Positions 25,232-35,789 of a stretch of DNA of 64,000 bases are shown here, piece by piece. The notes beneath the pieces were generated by a model, which saw nothing but the letters and a program-made list of their open reading frames with translations, searched no databases and was not told the DNA's origin. This stretch comes from Pinus tabuliformis (taxonomy: Eukaryota > Streptophyta > Pinopsida > Pinales > Pinaceae), in contig CM062814.1 in assembly GCA_031772625.1 (NCBI GenBank), forward strand, positions 364,037,750 through 364,101,749, written 5' to 3'. Position numbers and translations under genes: made by a program. The number at the start of each line of letters is the position of its first letter. Positions within the stretch are counted from its first letter, which is position 1.

Positions 25232-26982
25232 AGAAGCTATTGAGAATGGAGAGGAACCTCCTGTCTTCTGATATGGAGAGTAGGACACCCTCATGATCTT
25301 TGGCTCAGCCTCTGATACAAGAGGTGGAGGGGAAGGAAATGGAGGAGGTGGAGGGGGAGATGAACCAACAAACTTAGAGTCAGGGCCAACATATTCTGAA
25401 GAAGAGGAGGAGAATGAAGAAGAAGAAGCCATGGCCGACCAAAACTTGGAATGGATGACATAGGGACCGCTGGCTCTCCCCGGTGCTTTGCACAAGATGC
25501 GAAAGGGTTCAAAGAGGATGTTGCAAAGTATGACCTAGACAAAAAAGTGAAGGTGGAAGACCACTTGGGGAACTTCTACCTACAACTACAAACACTTGAG
25601 GTACGATACAATGATTTTGAATGTAGATTGTTTCCATGTACCTTTGATGGTAGAGCAATGGTATGGTATCATAGCCTTCCTGTCAACTCCATCCAGAACT
25701 GGGGTATGTTCCAAAGAATGTTTTTGGACAAATTTGCTAATGATAAGACCGCTTCCATGTTGCTCAAAGAGTTGGGCAGTCTCAAGATGGAGTCAAAAGA
25801 GAAAGTGAAAGACTTTAATCAGAGGTGTTTATGCATCTTGAACAAGTTTACATCATACACAAAACCCCATGAATCCATCACTATCGATTAGTACACGTCT
25901 TCACTTCCAACCAGTATTGCGCAGTTCATCAAGCGAGCTATGAAACCAACATTACTTGAAAATTACAAAGAGGCAATCATTGTGGAAAAGTACCTGTGCG
26001 TGATTGGAGTCATCAAGGATGATGAACCAGTAAAGGAGTCTAAAGATGCAAGAAACAAGCCCTAGGCTACTGCGAGTAAGGGGAAATACAAGGAAGCAAG
26101 TGACATTAAAATCCTGACTCGTCTTGTAAAGAGCTTGACAACAGAGGTGTCTGAGCTAAAGAGATGCACGGTCAAGACATCTACTAGTATCCGACTTCCC
26201 AGACAACAGAAGAAGAGTGTGTCATCAGGAAACGACAACTACCTGGCTAAAACTACACAGAGCTCCAACTCAGTCTTCCAGACAAAAATGTGCACAAACA
26301 ATGAATTTTCCTCATTCCATGAACACCATCACACAGAAAGGACTTGTCCAAATTGGAAATGAGTTACAGAATTGGTGCACAATGGTATGAGAAACATCAT
26401 AAAAAATGCGTAGTGTCAACTAGAATATGAAGATTGTGAAGAAGATGTTGCATTTGATGAGCCACCAAGTACTAGGAAAGTCGTCAACATGTATCAATGT
26501 GCATGCGTGCAACACAGAAAACAAACACTGAGAAGCAACCAACAAAGAAAAATGGTCGATACAATCTCAGAAGTCAAGGGGCTTCCCTTACTATTTGGGA
26601 GTTGCAAGAAAATCTTAAACTGACGAGGAAGGTTGATCCACCAGTTGTCCCAAAGAAGAAATCAGAAATAAATCTTGGGAAGATAGCTGCAAACAAGAGT
26701 ACGTCCATGAGCAGTAAACTTCATAACACTCCTCTGGACAGTACAAACATGAGCTTAACCCTGTACACCTTGGTGAGTTTACCCACTCTTAACTATAATG
26801 TTGTTGAAGATATGAAGAAAACTCATGAAAACATCTATTTGTTCGAGTTAGCTAAACTCAAGAGTCAGCAGGGTATTCTGTTGCGCGCATTGGGGCAAAC
26901 ATTCACATATAGCACAACCTTTACTAGAAAGGGAGAAAGAACATCTCCCAGCTCATTCACAGCTGTGCTCAACACACTCTGA
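25232..26982 (+). pseudogene. Tat-element gag
   Basis: Gag of the large element resumes after the chromovirus. An acidic, Pro/Gly-rich N-terminal part (ADQNLEWM near 25,430) leads into the capsid-like domain at 25,451-25,891 (LYNDFECRLFPCTFDGRA-like core, WYHSLPVNSIQNWGMFQRMF, ELGSLKMESKEKVKDFNQR). A TAG at 25,889-25,891 is followed by in-frame family sequence. A damaged zinc-knuckle-like segment (HEHHHTERTCPNW) lies near 26,320-26,360. The open frame 26,497-26,982 is the spacer before protease typical of Tat elements (NYNVVEDMKKTHENIYLFEL). Several stops and frameshifts interrupt it. Confidence 0.85.
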
Positions 26983-27450
26983 ATGGAAGAATCAAACTCC
27001 ATTTTCCCTCTACTCTTGCTCTCATTTGAAATGTTTAACTACAATGTTCATAATTTCTTGGTTGACTCTGGTGCATCATCTAACATCATGGCACTCTCCA
27101 TTGCGAAGAGGATCATTGTGCAATGGAGAAAGACATTTGCGTAGATCATCCAACTAGATTGAACATGCATACCAACCATTGGTGAACTACGAGATGTGAT
27201 CATCCGACTATCCCATGACGGCCAAGTTCACCAATGCATTAACATTGTCATTATGGACATACCGAAAGAATATTGGTTTACTGCTTAGCAGAGACTGGTC
27301 TAGCAAGTTGAATGGACACTTTGCCACAAACTGGTCACACTTATGGCTTCCGTACCATGGAAAAAGTAATTATATATGGGTGTTATCTCGCACAGCAAGC
27401 TCCAAACCCACCAGACACATAGTTGGGTCTCTTTCCTTGCACAACTAATG
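26983..27450 (+). pseudogene. Tat-element aspartic protease region
   Basis: NFLVDSGASSNIMALSIAKR (about 27,052-27,110) is the retroviral-type protease active site with an intact DSGA. Downstream the conserved Tat segment GLLLSRDWSSKLNGHFATNW (27,280-27,340) follows in another frame, so frameshifts and stops separate the two. It processed the polyprotein in the ancestor and is non-functional here. Confidence 0.85.
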
Positions 27451-27529
27451 GAAATGAATCATGTACAATACATTGTGACACTATTAGCAGTAGCAATAAC
27501 AGTAGTAGTACTAGCGCCTTAAGCGGTTT

Positions 27530-27930
27530 GTCTACAATTTATTTGTGGACCATGAATTTTTATGTATCAAAGACACATGATGGCTCTGGAGTCAGGTGTG
27601 CCTTGATACACCCAAAGCAGAGGAAGCACTTGATCTCAAGCTGCTTGGAGTTCGAGTGCATGAACAACACTGCTAAATATGAGGCACTCATATTGGGCTT
27701 GGACAAAGCCAGTAGCCTCAACGTTATTGCACTCAAAGTGGCAAGTGAGTCAGAAATCATGGTATGATAAGTATGTAACACTATACAATATTTGTCACCT
27801 CATATCAAAAGTTATCAACAAGAGGTATGGTGACGGATCTCTAACTTCCAAGATTTCAATATCATTGTTGTGCAAAGAATACATAATGCAGTTGTTGATG
27901 CCTTAGCTAACACAACTGCTAGGATGACAC
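27530..27930 (+). pseudogene. Additional RNase-H-like domain between protease and RT
   Basis: The frame 27,423-27,767 carries WTMNFYVSKTHDGSGVRCAL, then SCLEFECMNNTAKYEALILG, and 27,815-27,930 (other frame) continues with QRIHNAVVDALANTTARM. This is the layout of the extra, archaeal-type RNase H known in Tat elements (start motif, E in AKYEALILGL, final Asp in VVDALA). The first motif, normally D-G-A, is altered (VSKTHDGSG). A second, gypsy-type RNase H follows RT at about 37.07 kb. The extra copy lying upstream of RT is notable. Confidence 0.75.
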
Positions 27931-28410
27931 TTCTTAGGGATAGGTTTACTATTGAAATTTTATGTAAGCCTTCTATTCCTGATAACATAACTAATTTACA
28001 TATTTTTGATGATGATGAACAAATACTACACTCCATGGCCAACTATAATGCCTTCAAGGATGAAATAATTGATGAGGTTGAACACGAGCAGTCTATGAAA
28101 TCCACAACTAATCACAAGAAAGAAAACGTCATCCCCAAGAGTATGGTATCTCTCGAAAAGGTATATGAATTGCATAAATGCTTCCACTTGCCAAGGAATA
28201 GAAAAACCCATAGTTCCACCATCATGCATGAACAAATCTACTTGGGAATAGAGCAAGATCTTAAGTTTGTAAATCTCATTATGTGTTGCACAATGCAGGA
28301 GTGAAAAGACTTTGTTTGCTTGTTCAAGCAGTACCGAGATGTGTTTGTGTGGACATATGATTGTCTGAAAACCTAAGACACGTGATAATCTAACATGTGA
28401 TTCTGATCAA
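27931..28410 (+). pseudogene. Tat-element linker before reverse transcriptase
   Basis: The frame 27,870-28,304 continues from the RNase-H-like domain as an acidic, poorly conserved linker (TNLHIFDDDEQILHSMANYN). It corresponds to the variable region preceding RT in this lineage. There is no catalytic motif. Confidence 0.6.
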
Positions 28411-29024
28411 AGAAGGGTTCAATCCATTTTAGCAGAAGTTGAGAAAAGTACATCTGTCACTTGCACCCATAATATAAAAAGAACTGACTAAGTTGTTGGA
28501 TGCATAGATCATCTATAGAGTTCGTCATTTTACATGGGTTTCTACGTTAGTTCTTGTACGTAAGAAGTCTAGGGATATCCAGTTATGTATTGATTTCCAA
28601 AACCTGAACCGCGCCTCAGACAAATACAACTACCCCATGTCGTTGATGGAAGATATTTTATAGACATTATCTAGAGTAGAAATGTTTTCTCTACTCGATG
28701 GCTTTTTGGGATATAATCAGGTTCTGGTATTGGAACCTAAGAGATTGAAAATTACCTTCCATACCAAGTGGGGTACATTCACCTACAAAAGAATGCCATT
28801 TGGGCTTGTGAATGTTGGTGCAACCTTTCAGCACACCATGGACATCACCTTCCATGGACTTATTAGATAGAGCATAGTGGTTTATCTTGATGACGTAACT
28901 GTATTTTCCAAAAAATAGTCAGACCACATATGCCATTTGAAGAAGATATTTGAATCATGTTGAACATACAAGATATCTTTAAATCCAAAGAAAATAATAT
29001 TTGTAGTGTCTGAGGGGAACCTCT
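28411..29024 (+). pseudogene. Tat-element reverse transcriptase, 5' part
   Basis: The RT core reads VLVRKKSRDIQLCIDFQNLN, then MFSLLDGFLGYNQVL (motif A), TYKRMPFGLVNVGATFQHTM (motif B) and the active site VVYLDDVTVFSKK (YLDD), with in-frame TAGs around them. The phrasing LLDGFLGYNQ and FGLVNVGATFQ is characteristic of the Tat/Ogre branch of gypsy. Coding sequence is cut at EGNLL by the minus-strand element (29,025-36,819) and resumes at 36,825 with LRHIITRSGIKVDPD. Confidence 0.93.
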
Positions 29025-30054
29025 TGTTATCGAGAATAGTGTCTATGCAGAATTGCTAATCCCACTAAGGCTGGTAGCTACATTAGAAACAAACAAACTA
29101 AAACTACTTTCGTTTTCCTTTATGAAAGATAGATGAGAGAAGAATAAAGGAGACCAACCTCTGTCTTGCGCTTGGTTCCTTGCTCGATTCCTCTCCCTTA
29201 TGATAGTCCTTTTCTACTTGCTTTCATACCCAGCGTCACAGAGTACCCGTAGAATCAAAGCAGCATAACACTATATGAGAACATAGATCTATTATCATAA
29301 GCAATACAGGATCAGATGTATATTAACCACACAAATGCATAAAACATCAATCACACAAGTGTATGGAGAAAAAATTGAATAGTTTTATTGATAATCAAGA
29401 AAGAGGCAAGAGAATTATAACCAATTGTTCTGACCCAACATCATCCTCTCAGCAACTAAGCCCTTCTTCACCTCATGAAAAGCTTAGATCACCCAACACT
29501 ATGATGTTGTCTCAAGAAACCAACAACAATTCCTTACAAGATGCAAAATTCCAGCTTCTAGATCTCTGGGATGAGGTATCCATATATAGATGTCTGCAAG
29601 GGAGGTGAGTCAGCTTGAGATTTGATTAGTGTCTTCCCTTTCATATTTCTTTATTCCACTTGGAGATTGATGATCTATTACTCATCCCTAGTTGAATTCA
29701 GAGAGGCAAGTGTCACAGGAGAAGTTTCTGGAAGATTCCATGCTTCTCCACCTTGCGGATTAACCCTGCCATTTGTCCCTTCTCGCCCATCGCACCCCAT
29801 AGAAGGGCTTTTTGAAATGAAATGCACCTACTGTGTGTATTTAGGTGGGATGCAATGCACTTTGCCTATGGAGCAGGTGAAATGGTCCAGTTTTGACCAG
29901 TTCTGAGTAGTTTTTCATGGAGAACTTCTGGGAGATGTTGTAATCAGTTGACCTTGTTCTTTTAGGGGTTGGAACAACACATTTAGGGACTTAGGAGCCC
30001 TTGGTTTATGGACATTTATTCTTGGGGTTGCAGTGCCGAAAAATGTCTATAACA
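29025..30054 (-). repeat. Left LTR (element-3' LTR) of copy 1
   Basis: TGTTATCGAG...TCTATAACA, exactly as long as the right LTR. Small open frames at 29,363-29,608 and 29,622-29,906 recur in the right LTR but carry no domain. Confidence 0.95.
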
Positions 30055-30067
30055 GTGGCCCCCTAAA
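30055..30067 (-). other. Polypurine tract of copy 1
   Basis: On the minus strand TTTAGGGGGCCAC abuts the LTR, as expected for the plus-strand primer of a minus-oriented element. Confidence 0.75.
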
Positions 30068-31147
30068 GCATGAGGTCGTTAATCTTTTGATGTCGGGTGA
30101 AATGCTTTATCATGAGGATCCGAAGTTCTTTCATGCTGGAAGGAGACCAGTAATAAGATACAATACAATACATTATCTTCATAATATTTTCATGATCTAG
30201 CTGAGTCAGGCATTCTGATGCTCAGCTTTATAAATTCATTTTCATGTACATAGGACAGAGAATCGTCTGAGTGTAGACTGATGATTCTGGTAGATCCCTC
30301 ATCCCTTAGATTGGATGATTATCTGTGTAGAAATGATGTGCATATGATGTCTTTATTTTCCTGAATATATATCACAGCCCGGATGGATGAAACTAGATCC
30401 GGGGTCTTCAATCTCATTCGATCTTCACTCAAAGTACAAGTCGATCCATGTGAGCGATGTTCTGGAGTCAAACATGGAAGGACATCGCCTGATTACCAAC
30501 CAATGATGTAAGTTGTTAACAGGCGCGAGAGGAATCACCGGTAATGATAATGATCCTCAAGGTACTACAGTACAATTCACGTGGTGTGAATAAGGGACTT
30601 GGTGTTGAACACCACGTAAAATCTTTCGGTCGAAGGCCATTGATGTAAACCTGTCTCCCGAAGTGAGAAACTTGCCACTGAGGCATGCAAGCTTCAAAGT
30701 ACTGAAAGGGTTGTTCATAGATTGACTTCTTGGATAATGAGCTGATGTCAACAAGAAGCGATCCATCATAGGAGGTCCTTAATGAATCCCACATCAATGA
30801 CACGGAATGGAGCAAATGATTTTAATGGAGGTGAAAACAATCTGGTGATATACGGTTCAGGGTGGCGGTCATGAAAGAATGGAGTGAAAATGTATTATAG
30901 TGGGCGAGACACAGGTGAATTCTCTGAGTGAGTTCTCTTGAACATATCGGCGACACTGACTTGATGGATTGGTAGAATTAACCCTAAATGTGGATGGTGT
31001 GATGGAACCATGGTGATGTGACCACTGAATGGAACAACCCAACCCGACTTGGATGCAGAGTGAAAGTGTCATGTTCAAGAGCGACTTGCTACCAACAAAG
31101 TTTCTTCAAGTTTTCTTCCCAATTTTTCCCCATTTATTGCTGACCAG
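30068..31147 (-). other. Non-coding 3' region of copy 1
   Basis: Minus-strand frames of 70-100 codons (30,516-30,815; 30,869-31,078) have no recognisable motif. The part homologous to 30,068-30,965 is missing from copy 2. Confidence 0.55.
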
Positions 31148-31634
31148 TACCTCTTTATTTTTGTCAAGCTTGAGGAGGATAACATATGCTTGTTCTATAA
31201 TTTTCCCTTCGGGCAAACCCTTCGCTATGTTTTAATGAGCCTAGCAATAGTGAAACTCGTTCTTGTCTGTTATGGACAAGTTTGTCGCTATTAGGTTTTA
31301 ACGAGTTTAAAGACAAAGATAACTCGGTCCTTTTCAATTTTAGAGAGTCTGAAAAGGAACGTAAAGGAAACTACAATATCCTTTTTCGTCATCTAATCCA
31401 TTAAGTCCAAAAAAGTATAAAATAATATGAAAGGGATGAATTCTCAGTACTTTTAATGAGCTGAACAAAACAAGCGCTCGATCTTTTTGTGTAATAATCC
31501 CTCAGGTCCAAAAAGATTAAAATCTAAAGGAGGGATACCACCTCCGGTCGCTTTAACGAGCTGGAGAGGCCAATAGCTCGGCAACCTTTTCATATTTTAC
31601 GAGTCAGTTGAAAAGAGCTTAAAGGAGACTCGTT
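31148..31634 (-). repeat. Array of about nine pseudoknot-like interleaved inverted repeats
   Basis: Consecutive units each hold two stems in the order stem1-stem2-stem1'-stem2'. Clear examples (plus-strand coordinates): 31,281-31,326 (TTTGTC/GACAAA with CGAGTT/AACTCG); 31,481-31,536 (ATCTTTTTG/CAAAAAGAT with ATCCCTC/GAGGGAT); 31,542-31,580 (CTCC/GGAG with CGAGCT/AGCTCG); 31,586-31,633 (CTTTTCA/TGAAAAG with ACGAGTC/GACTCGT). Stem2 is followed within about 0-5 bases by stem1', matching H-type pseudoknot geometry. Weaker units lie at 31,150-31,192, 31,223-31,259, 31,328-31,372, 31,381-31,437 and 31,441-31,479. The array is conserved in copy 2. Confidence 0.7.
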
Positions 31635-32090
31635 TTTTCAGGAACGAGTGATAAGTTTAGGTAGAAGTTGATTCTAGGTAATGTTTGGAATTTTCCAACC
31701 ACGACAGCGTCACAAGGATGGCTAACAAGATCACTCTTCATAGCTGTTACTCAAAAGGGGTAAACAATCAAGTGGAGGTGAATGATCGGCCAATACAGAG
31801 TGGAGGTGATGATGAGAACACGACCAAGGCTTTAAAGGCTGAAGTAATACATTCACGATGTTTATTTACCGGAAATTGGTTCATTTTTTAGTGAGCTTAA
31901 ACACTAGGGGAAACACTTGCTCATGGCTTATGGCTTTGCCCAACATCCTTTCTTTATGCAAGTTAGGAAACGACCAATCCTATGATTTTAGAGGGTTAGA
32001 GGACCTACAAATTTAAAAAATAAATGGTTGCTTTTCGCTTGCACGCCAAAAGGTTTGCATGCCCCCAGGTATAGTGAAATAGAGTTTCAA
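31635..32090 (-). other. Non-coding region with one further hairpin
   Basis: TGAGC (31,892-31,896) pairs with GCTCA (31,919-31,923). The corresponding hairpin in copy 2 is extended to AATGAGC/GCTCATT near 52,830. Nothing else is recognised. Confidence 0.5.
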
Positions 32091-32208
32091 GGTTACCCCT
32101 CAATTTGCAGAAAAAACATTTTTTTATTGGGAAAGGCCTACCTTTTCAGGTTACCCCTCAATTTGCAGACAAAACATTTGCTTTATTGGGAAAGGCCTAC
32201 CTTTTTTA
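32091..32208. repeat. Tandem duplication of a ~59-bp unit
   Basis: Two adjacent units begin GGTTACCCCTCAATTTGCAG and both contain GGGAAAGGCCTACC. Copy 2 has no equivalent duplication, so it arose within copy 1. Confidence 0.8.
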
Positions 32209-32457
32209 GGTTACCAAAGATTGTTCTATTTGTGTCACAAACAAAACATTTCTTCGACGATGTCTACCAAAATAGACAAAGGTGAGTGGCGCAGATGCCT
32301 CCACTCACATAACTTTGACGAGGGAATCTTATTCTAGCCTAATCCCCTTTTCCTTAAAGGACGAGAGTGTCAGACTAGTCAGATATCCTTCTTGGAAACC
32401 TACCCTATACCTAAAGTTTTCTTGTCAAAACAGGCCAGGGTGCATGCCCCCTGGGTT

Positions 32458-33390
32458 TCAGTCATGCCCTCCGAATGACTCGCGCTCATCAGAAGGATGG
32501 ACTGGGGATTGATGAGACATTCCTTGCGTAAAAAGACCATTCAGGGATGGTATATGACTATTTGCTATGCGTGAATCGAGGAATGAAAGTTGGTCTATGA
32601 GCTTGACCACTCTTCCTTCGTGTGGAAAACACATTACTCTAAAGAGTGAGGAGACAATGGCTCCCATGCAATAAACATAGTCTCGTCCAAGGAGTAGATT
32701 ATAATCCACGAGTCCATGGACTACCATTACGTTCATGTGAACGGTTTTCCCTCTCAATGTTATGGGCACATTGGGAAGGATCCCTAACGGTCGACTGGTT
32801 CCTTTGTCAAAGCCTGTTAGATTTCTCATTTCAAGCAAAAGCGATGGCGAACCAAGCGCTTTCCAAGTAGCTGAGGAAAGGATACTCACAGAAGCCCCTT
32901 CATCTATGATGGTACCGTCCATGACCATTCTATATACTTGAGTGATGATTCGGAATGGTATACTAGCCGGTAAACGGGGTCTGCCTAGTAGATTCCAGTC
33001 AAAGGAAACAACCAGGTTGCTTGGAGGTGGGACCAAATAGACAGCCAGGTATGACTCTGACGAACTTCCTTCCTACGGTAAAGGAATGGGTAGACTGCCC
33101 CCATGTTCATTGGAGTCTGTGTTTACGAAGAGAATTTGAACGGTGTCGTTCTTGTTCTCTGCGGTGACTGTATCATCTGAAGATTGATCCTCTAAAGGTA
33201 TGACCGGGTCAACTGCCGTCTTGACCTTTTGAATTTCGTTTGGTATGGATTCAGATGGTTTATCTTCAATGATAGACGCTTCGGCCGACCACAAGGGTGT
33301 GTCAGCCAGATTTTCAACTAGTGACGGACTCGGCAAGAGTTTCTTGTATCCAGGAGGAAACTGTAACGGTGAAACCGGACGGTCGTCCAA
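32458..33390 (-). pseudogene. Protease-like domain and second zinc knuckle of copy 1
   Basis: Minus-strand frames 33,073-33,390 and 32,458-33,036 are consecutive in one frame, separated by one stop. The first starts just after a zinc knuckle encoded at about 33,400-33,460 (CKFPCKLCEGDH) and is a variable linker. The second holds a retroviral-type protease fold: IIDEGASVSILSSATWKALG, then GFDKGTSRPLGILPNVPITL and LDYNLLLGRDY-like VDYNLLLGRDYVYCMGAIVS. The active-site triplet is D-E-G rather than D-S/T-G; copy 2 and the 61-kb gypsy element read the same, so this is a family trait and not decay. Nothing resembling RT follows before the polypurine tract. Confidence 0.8.
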
Positions 33391-33399
33391 GACTATTTT

Positions 33400-34048
33400 C
33401 GCTTCGTCTAAGAAGGGACAACGGTGGACGGCGTGATCGCCTTCACACAGTTTACAAGGAAATTTACATTTTCCTTTTTGTCCAAGGGCTTTACTTTCAT
33501 TATTTGACAGTGTATTTTAAACATGATCATCAGAGGTTGACAACACCAGGTTGTGCAAACGAGGAGACCAGTCCCTTAATATTCGAGGGATGCAAGGACA
33601 ATCTCGATGATAGTGGTCTCCTTTGCAAATGACACATGGCGATTTAGGCTGGGTCGATGCAGTGTGTGGATTTTCACTAGATGATGCTTGGTTGCCCCTT
33701 TTCGCCTTTGGCTCCTTCTTCTTCTTCTCTTTCTTCTTCTTTTCCTTCTTCTTCTCAGGTACTTGACTTTTGGCTTTACCAACTTCATCAAGCGAAGAGG
33801 AAGGAGGAGAGGAAGAATTGGATGAAGTAGAGGGTTGGGGGGTAACTCTGGAATCGTTTAGTTGCTGACTCAGTTGTTCAGGAATCGCGGTGTTCTGAAC
33901 GACGGAGGTTGAGAAGAGCCATACGGGCAAGCCTATTGTCAATCCTGGAAGTGACAATGTGGCCATATGGGGTGCACCAACATCTCCCCAAGAGGAGAAG
34001 GGACTAGGATTTCCTCTAAGGGGAACTCCTTGGTTGGTGGACTCCATT
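33400..34048 (-). pseudogene. Nucleocapsid-like gag remnant of copy 1 (no capsid domain)
   Basis: From the ATG at about 34,048 the minus strand encodes MESTNQGVPLRGNPSPFSSW, a Ser/Pro-rich stretch, a long Lys/Glu run (EKKKEKKKKEKKKKEPK) and a knuckle CVICKGDHYHRDC, to a stop at 33,517. A second knuckle, CKFPCKLCEGDHAVHRC, follows in frame. The double CX2CX3HX4C arrangement and basic tail suggest nucleic-acid binding. The capsid domain normally between the N terminus and the basic region is absent here and in copy 2. The product would be an RNA-binding protein that cannot build particles by itself. Confidence 0.8.
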
Positions 34049-34119
34049 TTCCTCAACCTAAGACCAACGTAGGAAAGGTGATAATTATTCCATTTAAAAT
34101 AAGTTTTAGACGCTTTGAC

Positions 34120-34268
34120 ACAACTTGTTTTTTCAATTTTTAAGAGTCGAGAAAAAGCAAATGATGACTCTAGCTGCCTTCGATTTTTAATGAGCCTGAA
34201 GTGACAAGTGCTCATATGGACCTTTTCCGTTAAGCAGTCTGAAAAGGAACAAAAGGGACTGCTCTAGA
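34120..34268 (-). repeat. Second pseudoknot-like array, upstream of the gag start
   Basis: Three adjacent units (plus-strand coordinates): 34,128-34,171 (TTTTTTC/GAAAAA with AGAGTC/GACTCT); 34,178-34,215 (CTTC/GAAG with ATGAGC/GCTCAT); 34,221-34,263 (CCTTTTC/GAAAAGG with AGCAGTC/GACTGCT). The last has two 7-bp stems. In the minus-strand transcript these would lie about 70-220 nt 5' of the gag ATG. Copy 2 retains them at 55,045-55,195 in partly eroded form. Confidence 0.7.
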
Positions 34269-35767
34269 AATCTAGGCAGAGGGATTACCAAACCAATCAC
34301 AAAACTGCAGAATACTTTTTACGGTACGGCAGTCAATCTTCCCGAATGCTGTGTTCAGTGCATTGCAATTGGTAGGGCGGCAGACATGGCTTCCTATGGA
34401 TAAAGGATAAAGCCTATTGTGGTCTCCCAAAATATACTCGACGGTATATGGGAGCACAAGTCTGTACTGGCACTTATCATCTCAAAGTGGAGGAATCACC
34501 CAACCAACAGTGAAAACAACAGTTACCAGGCTTTACGACACCGGAATACGTCTTTAGCCTAGACTTCTAGATGTTGTGCATTAGGTTCCCAAGTGTTTTT
34601 AGATTCATTAAATTTATTTTATAGTTGATCTTGTTTAAGAAATTTTCCTTTCAGGTTCACCATGTGATGTAGATGTACAATTCCTAAAATGCAATCTAAG
34701 ATGATAAACAGTCGTTTAATCTTCTTTTTGCAAATGAAAATACTAGCTACTAAGGAAAGAGAGATGGCGTTCTTTCAACAAAGAGCAAAGAGCACACACT
34801 ATATGCACTGTCCTAAATCAAACCAACAAATAGTCTAAATGCAAATGCACATGCATGTATTTTTTTCAGCCTTCTTAATGTGTAAATGATGAAAAGAAAG
34901 CTAATGCGCAAATCTGAATTATTTTTCAAAGTGACAATTACTAACAAGTTTCTTTTCAAAACAAAATGAGGACAATGACAACACTTTGTGATTTGGAATT
35001 GAAAACTTGCTTTCGACACTAGAAAAACTATTAATTTAGATCAAATATAATTGTAATAGGGTAATCGACTATCAAGAGCAATCAAACTCTGTTCTATGAC
35101 TGAAAACGACACTAGCGACATTTTCAAATCAAGAAATGACAGTACAATTATGCTACTTCTTTGTAAAGGAGAACTGAAAATGACTCAAAAAGTACATCAA
35201 AACATTTACAGTTCTTTGCACAATGGAGGTGGAATAACAACAAGGAAAGATGTTTCAAACAGAGGTGTACTAACTACAGGCAGCAAAACTCCTGAATAGA
35301 GCTGAAAAGAGTGAACACAGAAACAAAAATTCAGGAACAAGGCCTTTTCTGATCAGTGTACCTGTAACACAGTGAAATTGAAATGCAACGCACCTACTAC
35401 ACTCGAGAAGTGCACTGCATTTGAAGTTCACAGAACAGATAGTGTGTTCGACCAAAGACGAGACTTTGATTGGATTCCGGGTCACAGTTTGTAGCTCAGT
35501 TCAGGGATTTAGGCCAAGCAAGTGGTAATCAGTAAATCAATCACAGGGGTGGATCTAAGGACTTTACTAGAGCCACCACAAGGGCAATTAGAGAGCTTGT
35601 AAATCAATTGTTTAACTCATAAACAAAACCCGAAGATTGACTGAAGCAGCATTGATCTACTTTGCACTTGCATAGCAAATGCAGTTCAAAGGCTAGCTAG
35701 CTTGACTTTAGGCTCCATCTGTAAGTTTATAAAGTAAACAAATGTAGATGAACAAACAATCTACTCA
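34269..35767 (-). other. Untranslated leader of copy 1
   Basis: About 1.5 kb between the primer site and the gag start, colinear with 55,196-56,577 of copy 2. Short frames on both strands are not conserved as proteins. Confidence 0.6.
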
Positions 35768-35786
35768 CTCCTCAGTATGGTCGCCA
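35768..35786 (-). other. Primer binding site of copy 1
   Basis: Minus strand TGGCGACCATACTGAGGAG, three bases from the LTR. The copy-2 version, TGGTGACTCCGCTGGGGAG, is closer to the Arg-tRNA-type site (TGGCGACTCC...) common in plant gypsy elements; copy 1 has drifted. Confidence 0.75.
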
Positions 35787-35789
35787 TTT

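Noticed and set aside
29363..29906. Two open frames conserved in both LTRs of copy 1 as possible genes
   Set aside because: Conservation follows from LTR identity; no domain, and the frames are not maintained in the copy-2 LTR.
33576..33791. Arg-rich minus-strand frame
   Set aside because: Alternate frame of the Lys/Glu-rich nucleocapsid coding sequence.
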